A stretch of 64,000 bases of DNA from Planctomycetota bacterium (GTDB taxonomy: Bacteria; Planctomycetota; UBA1135; UBA2386): assembly GCA_016716265.1 (NCBI GenBank), contig JADJWQ010000004.1, positions 1 through 64,000 on the forward strand. Reading direction: 5' to 3'. Positions within the stretch are counted from its first letter, which is position 1. Each line of letters opens with the position of its first letter. Below are positions 7,264-15,673 of this stretch, piece by piece. The notes below the pieces were generated by a model. That model worked only from the letters and a program-made list of their open reading frames with translations, had not been told where the DNA came from and searched no databases. Made by a program: the position numbers and the translations under genes.

Positions 7264-8893
7264 TGTAGTGGTCCAGCAATCGTCCGGGCTGCGCCGGCGC
7301 GCCGCATCCCGCTCTGAGAGCCTGGTTTAGCATCGTTTCCTTGGTCGGCTTCCCTCGGAGTTCCAAAGCCCCCCCATGGCGAGACGTCACCCACTCGCTC
7401 TCCCCCGCGGCTGGACCAGGACCGTGCGGTCGAGCTTCCTGCACGCCGCCTCCGTGGCCTTCACCGCGCTGACCTTCGCCTGGCGCTCGGCGGCGAGGAG
7501 CCGTCGCGTCACGATCCGAGTCCAGGCCGAGTTGGACCGCGCCGAGACCGAGATCGCCCTGCTCAGGGAGGAGTTGGACATCAAGGACGAGCGCCTCGGA
7601 CGCATCCCGCCGCGGCGGCGCTCCCACTACGGCCCGATCCAGCGGATGCGGATCCTGGAACTGAAGGCCGCGCGCGGCTGGTCGTCGGCGCAGACCGCGA
7701 GGGTGTTCGGCGTCACCGAGGACACGATCGTGTCCTGGCTACGTCGCATCGACGCGGCGACCGATCGTCCCCTGGTGCGCCTGCCAGGGCCGGCAAACAG
7801 GTTCCCCGACGTCGTCGCCCATCTCGTCCAGCGCCTGAAGGTCCTGTGCCCGTCGCTGGGCAAGCTCCGCATCGCCCAGGTCCTGGCTCGGGCCGGCCTC
7901 CACCTCGGCACGACGACCGTCGGGAGGATGCTGAGGTCGCCGTCGCCGGCCGACGACGTGGAGCAGGCACTCCTCATCGACGAGCAGTCCGCCGAGCCCC
8001 GCCGCGTCACCGCCAAGTACCCCGACCACGTCTGGCACGTCGACCTCACCGTCGTGCCGACGGCGGCCGGGTTCTGGGTGCCGTGGCTGCCGTTCTCCAG
8101 ACCCCAGCGCTGGCCGTTCTGCTGGTGGGTCGCGGTGGTCGTCGATCACCTCTCGCGACGCGTGTGCGGCTTCGCCGTGTTCACGAAGATGCCGACGTCG
8201 ACGGACATCTGCCGCTTCCTCGACCGCGCGACGAGCCGACGCGGCAACCGGAAGCCGAGGCACATCGTCGCGGACAAGGGAAAGCAGTTCTTCTGCGCGA
8301 CCTTCCGGAACTGGTGCGCGCGCCGTCGCATCCGGCCACGCTTCGGCGCGGTCGGCAGGCAGGGCAGCATCGCGGTGGTCGAGCGCTTCATCCGCTCGAT
8401 GAAGTCGGAGTGCACGCGACGGATCCGCGTGCCGTTCGATCTCCGGTCAATGCGCGACGAGATCGGGGCCTACGCCACGTGGTACAACGAGCACCGGCCG
8501 CATCAGGCGCTCGATGGCCGAACACCATCCGAGGCCCACGGTGCCACGGCATCGCCCGCGCGAACTTTCGCCTTCGAGCCGCGACCGCGATGGCCGGTCT
8601 CAAACGATGACGACGTCACGCGCGTCCGCGACCTCCGGCTGCACGTCACGCACTTCGACGGCCGCCGGCACCTGCCCATCGTCGAGCTCTCGCCGGCCGC
8701 CTGAACGCTGACCGTTGTCCGTGGCCGAAGCTCGTAAGCGGCCATCCTGCGCGCGCTCCGACACACCGCCGCCCACGACCTCCGCCGGCGCCTCTCGATC
8801 GTGGTCGTTCGGTCCCGATCGAGTGCAACTGCGCGCCCCCGACGCAAGTCGCTCGGCTCGAAACGCGGTCGCGGAAACTCGTGGACCAGTACA
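7264..8893 (+). mobile_element. IS481-like insertion sequence type B, copy 1
   Basis: A 1630-bp element nearly identical to 11425-13053. The ends are TGTAGTGGTCCA and, inverted, TGTACTGGTCCA, so it begins TGT and ends ACA as IS481 members do. I could not see a clear target duplication at either copy, which fits deletion or recombination at the flanks. Confidence 0.85.
7424..8704 (+). CDS. IS481-like DDE transposase (rve integrase core)
   Basis: A 426-residue transposase. The GTG at 7424 is chosen because the second copy opens at the equivalent codon and the sequence upstream differs in frame between copies. It has an N-terminal coiled region (AELDRAETEIALLREEL), an HTH (RGWSSAQTARVFGVTEDTI), then the integrase core. 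Catalytic candidates are D in WHVDLTVV, D in VADKGKQF and E in VVERFIRSMKSE. A YNEHRPHQALDGRTP box follows. All three acidic residues are present, so it may be active. The near identity to the copy 4 kb away suggests recent transposition. Confidence 0.85.
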   Translation: MRSSFLHAASVAFTALTFAWRSAARSRRVTIRVQAELDRAETEIALLREELDIKDERLGRIPPRRRSHYGPIQRMRILELKAARGWSSAQTARVFGVTEDTIVSWLRRIDAATDRPLVRLPGPANRFPDVVAHLVQRLKVLCPSLGKLRIAQVLARAGLHLGTTTVGRMLRSPSPADDVEQALLIDEQSAEPRRVTAKYPDHVWHVDLTVVPTAAGFWVPWLPFSRPQRWPFCWWVAVVVDHLSRRVCGFAVFTKMPTSTDICRFLDRATSRRGNRKPRHIVADKGKQFFCATFRNWCARRRIRPRFGAVGRQGSIAVVERFIRSMKSECTRRIRVPFDLRSMRDEIGAYATWYNEHRPHQALDGRTPSEAHGATASPARTFAFEPRPRWPVSNDDDVTRVRDLRLHVTHFDGRRHLPIVELSPAA

Positions 8894-9109
8894 GATCGGC
8901 GAACACAAGCCATCGTGTGAGGCGGACGGACCAGACTCCGACGATGGGGCCACGCGGTTGTGAAGCGTGCGGACAAACTCGAGGCGTCGCCCCGGAGCAA
9001 GTTCGGGATGCCGTCGGCGAGCCGCCGGACGCAACGTGATGGCGGCTGAAGTCCTGTAGATTCAAGTCGTTGCGGCTCTTGCCGCCTCTCCATACAATCA
9101 ATTCAGGTC
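8894..9109. other. Truncated cassette leader upstream of gene B
   Basis: Matches the last ~215 bp of the leaders before genes A and D. The left part, including the short MFD-type ORF, is lost at the IS481-like insertion. Confidence 0.8.
9070..9098 (+). promoter_or_regulatory. Sigma70-like promoter of variable-tip gene B
   Basis: TTGCGG (9070-9075), 17-bp spacer, TACAAT (9093-9098), ATG 11 bp further. It has the same layout as upstream of genes A and D. Confidence 0.65.
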
Positions 9110-10363
9110 ATGTCGGCCCCCCTCGCACAGCGCGGATCCCCAGCACCCGACTCAACGGCAGCGCTGCTGCAGCGGCAGCGTGGGTTCGCCGGCTCGACTG
9201 CCTCCCGCAGGATGGCTGCCGGAAGCGGCGGGCACCAGTGGATCGGGAAGAAGCATGCGTCTTGCTCCTGCAAGAGCGGACACAGCTGGATCGGAGTCCA
9301 GAATCACAAGTGTGGAGGCTGTGAGGGCTCCGGGGGCCGCACGCAACAGACAATCCGCGCGGTCGGACGAGGGATGTCGGCGGGCGTCGCCGCCGGATCA
9401 GCACCTGCGCTGATGGGCATGCTTGGTGGCGGGCAGGGCGCGATGTCGCTCGGTGGCGGTGCGCTCAGGATGCGCGACGGAGAGCGGTGCTGTTGCCAAC
9501 CTCCACGGCCGGGACCGGCGACTCCTGGACCGGCGATTCCGGAGCTGCCAGGACCGACGACTCCGGGCGGGCTGCCGGCGCGCCTGGTCGGCGCGCGGGA
9601 AGCCACGCCGGGAGGCGTAAACCGAGCGCACCTGCTTTCGTCGGGCGCCGTCCGCTCGAGGGGGGGAAGCACAGCCGCGGACGGGACGTTGGCGATGAGC
9701 GGTGTGTCGTCCAGTGTTCGCGGCGGCTATCCGTGGTGGCCGTGGTGGCCGGGGTGCGTGACGCCCGGAGTCACTAGACGGGGGGCGTGTGACTGCGAAT
9801 CAAGCGCCACCCACGGGCGATGCTGCATCGCGGTGCAATGTGGCGTGGTCGGCGCCTCCAGTAACCCCGGTTTCGAGCATTGCGCATTAGTCAAGGAGCA
9901 GTGCGACGGCAAGACCATCGTCTTTGAGCTGAATCCGGACCGTGAAGACCCGACGGAGGGCGGCAGATTCGTAGGTGGTTGGTGTCGGGACGCCTACGGC
10001 ACCGTTTCGGATTCTATCTACTGGTGGGAAGGCGAAGCAGGTGGTATTGTAACGGGAAGAAACTACACTACGTACCACAAGGTCTGTTGGCCGTGCTTCG
10101 CGCCACCATACGATAATGTCAACCCCCTGCCCTGTGAGTGCATCACTACGCGTGACTGCGCTCACTATTACGCGTATACACGAAAATCCCAATATCGCAT
10201 GCGGTCGCGTAATTCCAATACGTACGCGTCATTCATTGCGGCTCGGTGTTTCTATCCACAGATCAGCGAAGTCCCGGGTTGGGCCAAGGGATGGCGGCTG
10301 CCTCCGGACCTCCCCGCCCCATACCCGCCGGTGGTGAGAAACCCCGGCACCCGAACCCCATGA
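9110..10363 (+). CDS. Cys/Pro-rich variable-tip protein B
   Basis: A 417-residue protein. The first ~165 residues are almost identical to gene A: CSCKSGHSW...NHKCGGC cluster, Gly/Met-rich stretch, CCCQPP, Pro linker with two repeat units. After a short divergent stretch comes PWWPWWPGC. The C-terminal ~180 residues are unrelated to A, C and D and clearly AT-richer. They contain CECITTRDCAHYY and YRMRSRNSNTYASF followed by a Leu/Pro stretch, a pattern reminiscent of the NSNTF box of DUF3750-type NlpC/P60-like domains. That resemblance is weak and from memory. No signal peptide is seen. The stop overlaps the start of the next gene. A polymorphic effector role is inferred. Confidence 0.7.
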   Translation: MSAPLAQRGSPAPDSTAALLQRQRGFAGSTASRRMAAGSGGHQWIGKKHASCSCKSGHSWIGVQNHKCGGCEGSGGRTQQTIRAVGRGMSAGVAAGSAPALMGMLGGGQGAMSLGGGALRMRDGERCCCQPPRPGPATPGPAIPELPGPTTPGGLPARLVGAREATPGGVNRAHLLSSGAVRSRGGSTAADGTLAMSGVSSSVRGGYPWWPWWPGCVTPGVTRRGACDCESSATHGRCCIAVQCGVVGASSNPGFEHCALVKEQCDGKTIVFELNPDREDPTEGGRFVGGWCRDAYGTVSDSIYWWEGEAGGIVTGRNYTTYHKVCWPCFAPPYDNVNPLPCECITTRDCAHYYAYTRKSQYRMRSRNSNTYASFIAARCFYPQISEVPGWAKGWRLPPDLPAPYPPVVRNPGTRTP

Positions 10364-10974
10364 GGCGTTCAAGGCGCAGCGCGCGAAATCTTGGCATGGA
10401 ATCGGCCCAGGAGGGACTCTTAATGTCTTCGCTGCGCAGGGTGAGCCGCGATAACAATTCTGGTGCGCCGGAGCGAAGCGCCCGGATCGTATGTATGGCG
10501 CTGGCGGCAGCGCTCGCTTCGATTGGTACATGGCAAGTCGTCCGATGGTTTTCAGAGTCGGCTTCGTTGTGCGGAGACTTCGTCATGATTGACTATCAGG
10601 GGCAGGCGAAGACGACGCGCTTTTTTCTCTTTCCCAGGCGCACGATTAACGGGGTGCCCGACGGGGCGGTGCTAGATATTTGCCCGCTGCCCCGGCCTAT
10701 GTACTGGTCGTGCCGATCCTACCAGAGTTTTTCGGCGAACGCTGAAGAACTCAAAGAACTTGCGGTTGCGAGGAGAATACTAGTTATAATCGAGAGCACG
10801 GACGGAGGTCCGAACTTTCGAGTTGAGCGGTTCGTAGATGAGCAAGTAGACGATTCCATTCTGCTCGCGCAACGGCTCCCCGCTTACAGGGCATTGCGTA
10901 TGCGTGTCAAACCGGTATCTCAGAAATCAGACGAACGCGACGCTATATCGTTTCTTGCGTACGACGCTCACTAG
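10360..10974 (+). CDS. Small TM partner coupled to gene B
   Basis: A 204-residue protein. The ATG at 10360 is chosen because it overlaps the stop of gene B in an ATGA arrangement; an internal start at 10423 is possible. There is one hydrophobic segment at ~45-65 (VCMALAAALASIGTWQVV), then a soluble domain with several Cys (CGDF, DICPLPRP, WSCRSY) and a strand-rich C-terminus. Codon use and base composition are AT-richer than the IS genes around it, like the tip of gene B. Translational coupling to a variable tip suggests an immunity or chaperone-type partner. No family is recognised. Confidence 0.6.
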   Translation: MRRSRRSARNLGMESAQEGLLMSSLRRVSRDNNSGAPERSARIVCMALAAALASIGTWQVVRWFSESASLCGDFVMIDYQGQAKTTRFFLFPRRTINGVPDGAVLDICPLPRPMYWSCRSYQSFSANAEELKELAVARRILVIIESTDGGPNFRVERFVDEQVDDSILLAQRLPAYRALRMRVKPVSQKSDERDAISFLAYDAH

Positions 10975-11014
10975 CATTATTAGTTCTTGTCGATTCTATG
11001 CGTCAGGCGCGGGG

Positions 11015-11116
11015 TGTCCGAGAACGCGGCCGAGGTCGTTTCGGAACCGAACGCGGTCTGAATGCCGTGTCGTTGCGATCGGGTTCGCGCGAGTTCGGCC
11101 GAGCAACGACCGGGAC
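11015..11116. mobile_element. IS481-like (type C) end remnant followed by an 11-G run
   Basis: Begins TGTCCGAGAACGCGG and matches the left end of the element at 51726 for about 100 bp. It then stops at a homopolymer of 11 G (11117-11127). Confidence 0.7.
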
Positions 11117-11186
11117 GGGGGGGGGGGTGGATTTCAGTTCTGGCGGGAAGTTGGGAGTGGGCTGCGGAGTCGTTCGTACCAGGTAA

Positions 11187-11424
11187 GTGGCAACAAACAC
11201 GGTACTTGCGTGCGGCAACGCGCCGCTCTCCGCAGCCCAGCTCAGTGAACGCCTGGACGACGCAGTGGTCAGGTTCCGACGACAACTCGACCGCTTGGTC
11301 AGTTCGTTCGAGGGGTCGGGTCCGCAGCCGTCCGCGTTTCAGGACCTGACAACCGGGCTGAGGGCGGCGAGTTCGGCGGTGGCGCTGAGCGCTCTGGTCG
11401 CGACGTTGGAGGCCACGGACGTGG
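11187..11424 (+). pseudogene. Gene fragment truncated by IS481-like element
   Basis: About 79 residues with good coding character and helical pattern (LSERLDDAVVRFRRQLDRLVSSFEG), cut at its 3' end by the IS481-like element at 11425. No continuation is evident on the other side of the element. It resembles the N-terminal helical part of some transposases, but I do not recognise the family. Confidence 0.45.
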
Positions 11425-13053
11425 TGTAGTGGTCCAGCAATCTTCCGGGCTGCGCCGGCGCGCCGCATCCCGCTCTGAGAGCCTGGTTTAGCATCGTTTC
11501 CTTGGTCGGCTTCCCTCGGAGTTCCAAAGCCCCCCCATGGCGAGACGTCACCCACTCGCTCTCCCCGCGGCTGGACCAGGACCGTGCGGTCGAGCTTCCT
11601 GCACGCCGCCTCCGTGGCCTTCACCGCGCTGACCTTCGCCCGGCGCTCGGCGGCGAGGAGCCGTCGCGTCACGATCCGAGTCCAGGCCGAGTTGGACCGC
11701 ACCGAGACCGAGATCGCCCTGCTCAGGGAGGAGTTGGGCATCAAGGACGAGCGCCTCGGACGCATCCCGCCGCGGCGGCGCTCCCACTACGGCCCGATCC
11801 AGCGGATGCGGATCCTGGAACTGAAGGCCGCGCGCGGCTGGTCGTCGGCGCAGACCGCGAGGGTGTTCGGCGTCACCGAGGACACGATCGTGTCCTGGCT
11901 ACGTCGCATCGACGCGGCGACCGATCGTCCCCTGGTGCGCCTGCCAGGGCCGGCAAACAGGTTCCCCGACGTCGTCGCCCATCTCGTCCAGCGCCTGAAG
12001 GTCCTGTGCCCGTCGCTGGGCAAGCTCCGCATCGCCCAGGTCCTGGCTCGGGCCGGCCTCCACCTCGGCACGACGACCGTCGGGAGGATGCTGAGGTCGC
12101 CGTCGCCGGCCGACGACGTGGAGCAGGCACTCCTCATCGACGAGCAGTCCGCCGAGCCCCGCCGCGTCACCGCCAAGTACCCCGACCACGTCTGGCACGT
12201 CGACCTCACCGTCGTGCCGACGGCGGCCGGGTTCTGGGTGCCGTGGCTGCCGTTCTCCAGACCCCAGCGCTGGCCGTTCTGCTGGTGGGTCGCGGTGGTC
12301 GTCGATCACCTCTCGCGACGCGTGTGCGGCTTCGCCGTGTTCACGAAGATGCCGACGTCGACGGACATCTGCCGCTTCCTCGACCGCGCGACGAGCCGAC
12401 GCGGCAACCGGAAGCCGAGGCACATCGTCGCGGACAAGGGAAAGCAGTTCTTCTGCGCGACCTTCCGGAACTGGTGCGCGCGCCGTCGCATCCGGCCACG
12501 CTTCGGCGCGGTCGGCAGGCAGGGCAGCATCGCGGTGGTCGAGCGCTTCATCCGCTCGATGAAGTCGGAGTGCACGCGACGGATCCGCGTGCCGTTCGAT
12601 CTCCGGTCGATGCGCGACGAGATCGGGGCCTACGCCACGTGGTACAACGAGCACCGGCCGCATCAGGCGCTCGATGGCCGAACACCATCCGAGGCCCACG
12701 GTGCCACGGCATCGCCCGCCCGAACTTTCGCCTTCGAGCCGCGACCGCGATGGCCGGTCTCAAACGATGACGACGTCACGCGCGTCCGCGACCTCCGGCT
12801 GCACGTCACGCACTTCGACGGCCGCCGGCACCTGCCCATCGTCGAGCTCTCGCCGGCCGCCTGAACGCTGACCGTTGTCCGTGGCCGAAGCTCGTAAGCG
12901 GCCATCCTGCGCGCGCTCCGACACACCGCCGCCCACGACCTCCGCCGGCGCCTCTCGATCGTGGTCGTTCGGTCCCGATCGAGTGCAACTGCGCGCCCCC
13001 GACGCAAGTCGCTCGGCTCGAAACGCGGTCGCGGAAACTCGTGGACCAGTACA
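11425..13053 (+). mobile_element. IS481-like insertion sequence type B, copy 2
   Basis: A 1629-bp element with ends TGTAGTGGTCCA and TGGACCAGTACA. It differs from copy 1 by a handful of bases, including a one-base deletion in a C-run just before the transposase start. Neither flank shows an obvious target repeat. Confidence 0.85.
11584..12864 (+). CDS. IS481-like DDE transposase, second copy
   Basis: A 426-residue protein starting at GTG 11584 and collinear with the protein at 7424-8704. The differences are conservative (for example LGIKDERL versus LDIKDERL). All three catalytic acidic positions are retained (WHVDLTVV, VADKGKQF, VVERF). The intact frame and high identity mark it as a recently moved and possibly active element. 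Confidence 0.85.
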   Translation: MRSSFLHAASVAFTALTFARRSAARSRRVTIRVQAELDRTETEIALLREELGIKDERLGRIPPRRRSHYGPIQRMRILELKAARGWSSAQTARVFGVTEDTIVSWLRRIDAATDRPLVRLPGPANRFPDVVAHLVQRLKVLCPSLGKLRIAQVLARAGLHLGTTTVGRMLRSPSPADDVEQALLIDEQSAEPRRVTAKYPDHVWHVDLTVVPTAAGFWVPWLPFSRPQRWPFCWWVAVVVDHLSRRVCGFAVFTKMPTSTDICRFLDRATSRRGNRKPRHIVADKGKQFFCATFRNWCARRRIRPRFGAVGRQGSIAVVERFIRSMKSECTRRIRVPFDLRSMRDEIGAYATWYNEHRPHQALDGRTPSEAHGATASPARTFAFEPRPRWPVSNDDDVTRVRDLRLHVTHFDGRRHLPIVELSPAA

Positions 13054-13572
13054 CTCCACCACGGACCGGTCGATGCCGACGCCCGGCAGCGCCGGTTTGA
13101 CCCCCGCGCGGCCCGCCACGGAACGTGCAACGAGAACGCTCGGCTGCCGACATTGGGCGTGCTCCGTAACAACCTGGAGCGAGGGCGGGCGTTTTCAATG
13201 CGCTGAAACAATTTTTGCGCCCGTCCTCGCCTCCTTTCTCTTTCGGGGAAACGAGGCTCGCTCGCAGCCACACCGGCTGCTCGCAGCGCCCAGCCTACTG
13301 GTCACGATGGACGAGGTCTCGCTCGTCGCGCTCGGCGAGAGTGGCGCGCTTCTCGGCTCCGCCGATGACCTCGAGCAACTCGACCGGAAACCGGCTCCGC
13401 CGCCTCGATCAGGGGGCAGCGCAACACCGGCATGCGTCTGGCCTGTCGGCGGCCGCAGCTCAATTCCTCGGAGGGGTTGACGACCCTCCGTGGCCCGGGC
13501 ATGTTCGCGGTCTGGGGACGCCCCTCCCCCTCGGAGTCGCTTCGCTCGACGAGGCAGGAGATCGTTGCTGGG
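13054..13572. other. No gene recognised
   Basis: Between the IS481-like element and the module upstream ORF. Open frames exist on both strands but none has a credible ribosome-binding site, paralogue or domain. A short AT-rich patch near 13205-13215 (AACAATTTTTG) is the only composition break. Confidence 0.5.
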
Positions 13573-13785
13573 ATGGGAGACAAGTGGTACCGAAGAGAGC
13601 GTTCTGCAGCTGAGCTGACCGTCAGCGACCTGCGTGTCGCCGGCTCGAAGATCCTCGAGAGGCTGAGCGTCGCAACTGCTAGTGATGGCCCAGCTTGCGA
13701 AGAAGTGCGAGAGCCCGACGGTAGCTCACAGGTGGAAGGAGGTGAGCACGCTGACAGGACTCGTGACGCCGAGGGGGGGGCCTGA
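13573..13785 (+). CDS. Small ORF upstream of and overlapping the sigma-like gene
   Basis: About 70 residues from ATG 13573 (ATG 13501 is an alternative). It contains a helical stretch (RSAAELTVSDLRVAGSKIL) and an acidic tail. The stop overlaps the sigma-like start as TGATG, which suggests translational coupling. In the second module an ORF at 22816-23031 overlaps the sigma-like start in the same way (TAATG). Sequence similarity between the two is weak. No domain is recognised. Confidence 0.4.
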   Translation: MGDKWYRRERSAAELTVSDLRVAGSKILERLSVATASDGPACEEVREPDGSSQVEGGEHADRTRDAEGGA

Positions 13786-14318
13786 TGAGTGGCCACAGCG
13801 CGACCCAGCGCCCGCCTGCTGCGGTTCTTCATGATCTTGACTGGAACGAGCTTCACGTGGTTCTGCGGCGGTCGTCTCGAGCGCGCAGCCACCACGATCG
13901 GGAAGACGCCGTGCAGGACGCTTTGGCCGTTCTCTGTGAGCGGCTTTCCGCCGGCCACGAGGTCGATGCGCCGCAGCGGTTCGCTCTCGGGGTTCTTCGG
14001 CACCGCGAAGCCGATCTTCAACGCGCGAGACGCGAGTGCCTGACCAACGACCTGGACTGGGTTCCCGCGGAGAAGACCGGCGGTAGATCCGCTGCGAGGC
14101 CCGGGATCCGTTCGATGATCTGCAATCCGGTGATGGGGCTGACAGACAGGGAGAGAGACGTGCTTCTGGCTTCCCTTCTGACATCGACACCCCGCGGAGC
14201 GGCTGTTCTACTCGAGACGGACGAAGCCGCTTACGGCAGGGTCTGGCGGAGAGCGGCCGCGAAGCTGCGCGTGCGAGCACGGGAATTCCTCCACGAAGTG
14301 TCCGAGCCGAACGACTAG
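13785..14318 (+). CDS. Short sigma-70/ECF-like regulator (module I)
   Basis: A 177-residue protein. Residues ~35-55 (HHDREDAVQDALAVLCERL) match the region 2 pattern in which an Asp/Glu-rich helix follows the core-binding segment. Residues ~125-170 (LTDRERDVLLASLL...AYGRVWRRAAAKLR) match a region 4 HTH. It is short for an ECF sigma factor (usually 170-200). The second module holds the same gene in two pieces (23031 and 25463 ends). It starts each module and is followed by the beta-protein genes after about 110 bp, so it is probably the locus regulator. It could be a sigma-fold DNA-binding protein rather than a true sigma factor. Confidence 0.6.
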   Translation: MSGHSATQRPPAAVLHDLDWNELHVVLRRSSRARSHHDREDAVQDALAVLCERLSAGHEVDAPQRFALGVLRHREADLQRARRECLTNDLDWVPAEKTGGRSAARPGIRSMICNPVMGLTDRERDVLLASLLTSTPRGAAVLLETDEAAYGRVWRRAAAKLRVRAREFLHEVSEPND

Positions 14319-14429
14319 TAGCTGTGAAGCGGACGTCGCGCGTTGCCCGTGCTTGGATGCTCGCGCGATGGAGGAGTTCGCTGCTTCCTCATCCTGGACA
14401 CCACGCAGACAAGAACAAGGAGACCCCTC

Positions 14430-14816
14430 GTGTACGACTCGCAGATCCTCATCGCCAAGAGCGCGGCGTACTCCGTCTACAGCCCGTGGTTCCCCCGTAG
14501 CGGAGACTACCTCACAGTTACCCTGGAAGTCACCGCCGTGGATGGCGCGGAGATCAAGGTGGAGGTGTTCACGAAGAACCGTGAGGACTCCGGAGACGGC
14601 GACAACGCGCAGACCGGAACGCTCAACATCACGAGGAGCACCATCGGCATCCAGTCAGAGACATGGCGGTCCGGTCCTGGCTCTGGCTCCTCGACGAACG
14701 CCACGTTGGACGAGTTGGTCCGCTACAAGTTCACGATCACCACGACGACCCCAGGAAAGTGGATCGCGTTCCGCATGCTCCCGCCTGTGTGGTTCGACGC
14801 CACCGGTACCAGCTGA
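14430..14816 (+). CDS. Small beta-rich module protein I-1
   Basis: A 128-residue protein. The GTG at 14430 is chosen for its ribosome-binding site AAGGAGA 6 bp upstream. It belongs to a family of five full members here. The shared pattern is xYDSQL-type start, YSPWF, GD, KNxEDSGDG, a Thr/Ser-rich centre, ELVRYKF, and a C-terminal FRML...VWFDA. Alternating hydrophobic residues predict an all-beta fold. There is no signal peptide, Cys or TM segment. It is followed at 19 bp by the next paralogue. The function is unknown; a structural, adhesion or carrier role in the module is inference. Confidence 0.7.
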   Translation: MYDSQILIAKSAAYSVYSPWFPRSGDYLTVTLEVTAVDGAEIKVEVFTKNREDSGDGDNAQTGTLNITRSTIGIQSETWRSGPGSGSSTNATLDELVRYKFTITTTTPGKWIAFRMLPPVWFDATGTS

Positions 14817-14835
14817 CCGAACCAGAGGGAGCGCC

Positions 14836-15192
14836 ATGTTCGATGCGCAACTAGTCCACTCGGAGCTCAACGGAGGCACAGTCGAGCTCTACAGTCCTTG
14901 GTTCCCGCGAGCGGGGGACTACGCTCGAGCCACCATCGACGTCGTGGAATACGAGGGTTCTGCGGGGTGGTACATCGAGGTCGTCCCCTACCACAAGAAC
15001 GCCGAAGACTCTGGAGACGGAACAGCCGCGTCCGGAAGCACGGTCTCCCGATCCACGACGGGTCGCACCACCCAGGAGTGGGGACCGTTCAAGGAGTTGG
15101 TTCGGTATAAGTTCCGCGTAGCGGGCACCGAGCAGGCAGCGGCCTGGGTGCTCTTCCGGATGTTGACGCTGGTCTGGTTCGACGCGGCATGA
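14836..15192 (+). CDS. Small beta-rich module protein I-2
   Basis: A 118-residue paralogue of I-1, with ribosome-binding site AGAGGGAG before the ATG. Conserved blocks are MFDAQL, YSPWFPRAGDY, YHKNAEDSGDG, GPFKELVRYKF and LFRMLTLVWFDA. It lacks the ~10-residue insertion before ELVRYKF seen in I-1 and II-1, so it groups with I-3 and II-2. Tandem duplication within the operon is evident from shared order and spacing. Confidence 0.72.
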   Translation: MFDAQLVHSELNGGTVELYSPWFPRAGDYARATIDVVEYEGSAGWYIEVVPYHKNAEDSGDGTAASGSTVSRSTTGRTTQEWGPFKELVRYKFRVAGTEQAAAWVLFRMLTLVWFDAA

Positions 15193-15207
15193 CGGAGGGT
15201 TCCACGA

Positions 15208-15561
15208 ATGTTCGATGCGCAACTAATGATCACCGAGTCCGACGGAGCCTCGGTGTCTCTGTACAGCCCCTGGATGAACCGTGAGGGAGACCGCGTTCTC
15301 GCGACGCTTGACCTCGTCGAACTCCACCCGGACGGGAGGCTTCAGGTTTCGGTGTACCACAAGTCTGCAGAGGACTCGGGGGACGGCGATCCTGCTAGCG
15401 GCACTGCCATCACGCGGACGTCCGCCGGGCGAACGACCTCCGAGTTCGGCCCACTCAAGGAGTTCGTCCGCTACAAGTTCACCTGCGAGAGCGATGGTGA
15501 AGGAACGCAGGCGTGGACGCTATTTCGAATGCTACGCCTGGCGTGGTTCGACGCAGTCTAG
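15208..15561 (+). CDS. Small beta-rich module protein I-3
   Basis: A 117-residue paralogue, starting 15 bp after I-2 with ribosome-binding site GGAGGG. Blocks are MFDAQLMITESDGASVSLYS, YHKSAEDSGDG, GPLKEFVRYKF and LFRMLRLAWFDA. It is the last of three tandem copies before the variable-tip gene. No catalytic residues are conserved across the family, which argues for a structural role. Confidence 0.72.
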   Translation: MFDAQLMITESDGASVSLYSPWMNREGDRVLATLDLVELHPDGRLQVSVYHKSAEDSGDGDPASGTAITRTSAGRTTSEFGPLKEFVRYKFTCESDGEGTQAWTLFRMLRLAWFDAV

Positions 15562-15673
15562 ACCCCTGCGTGCTCTGCCCGCTGCGCGGACCTGAGCCTA
15601 GGTCGCCACGTGACGCGACATTAGGTCCCGTGCTCATCCCTCGGCGACGACCCGACAGAAAGTGCGAGGTGCC

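Noticed and set aside
14430..15561. Contractile-injection or T6SS tube proteins
   Set aside because: The small beta proteins are near Hcp-like size, but no sheath, baseplate, spike or ATPase gene is nearby and no Hcp or tail-tube motif is visible.
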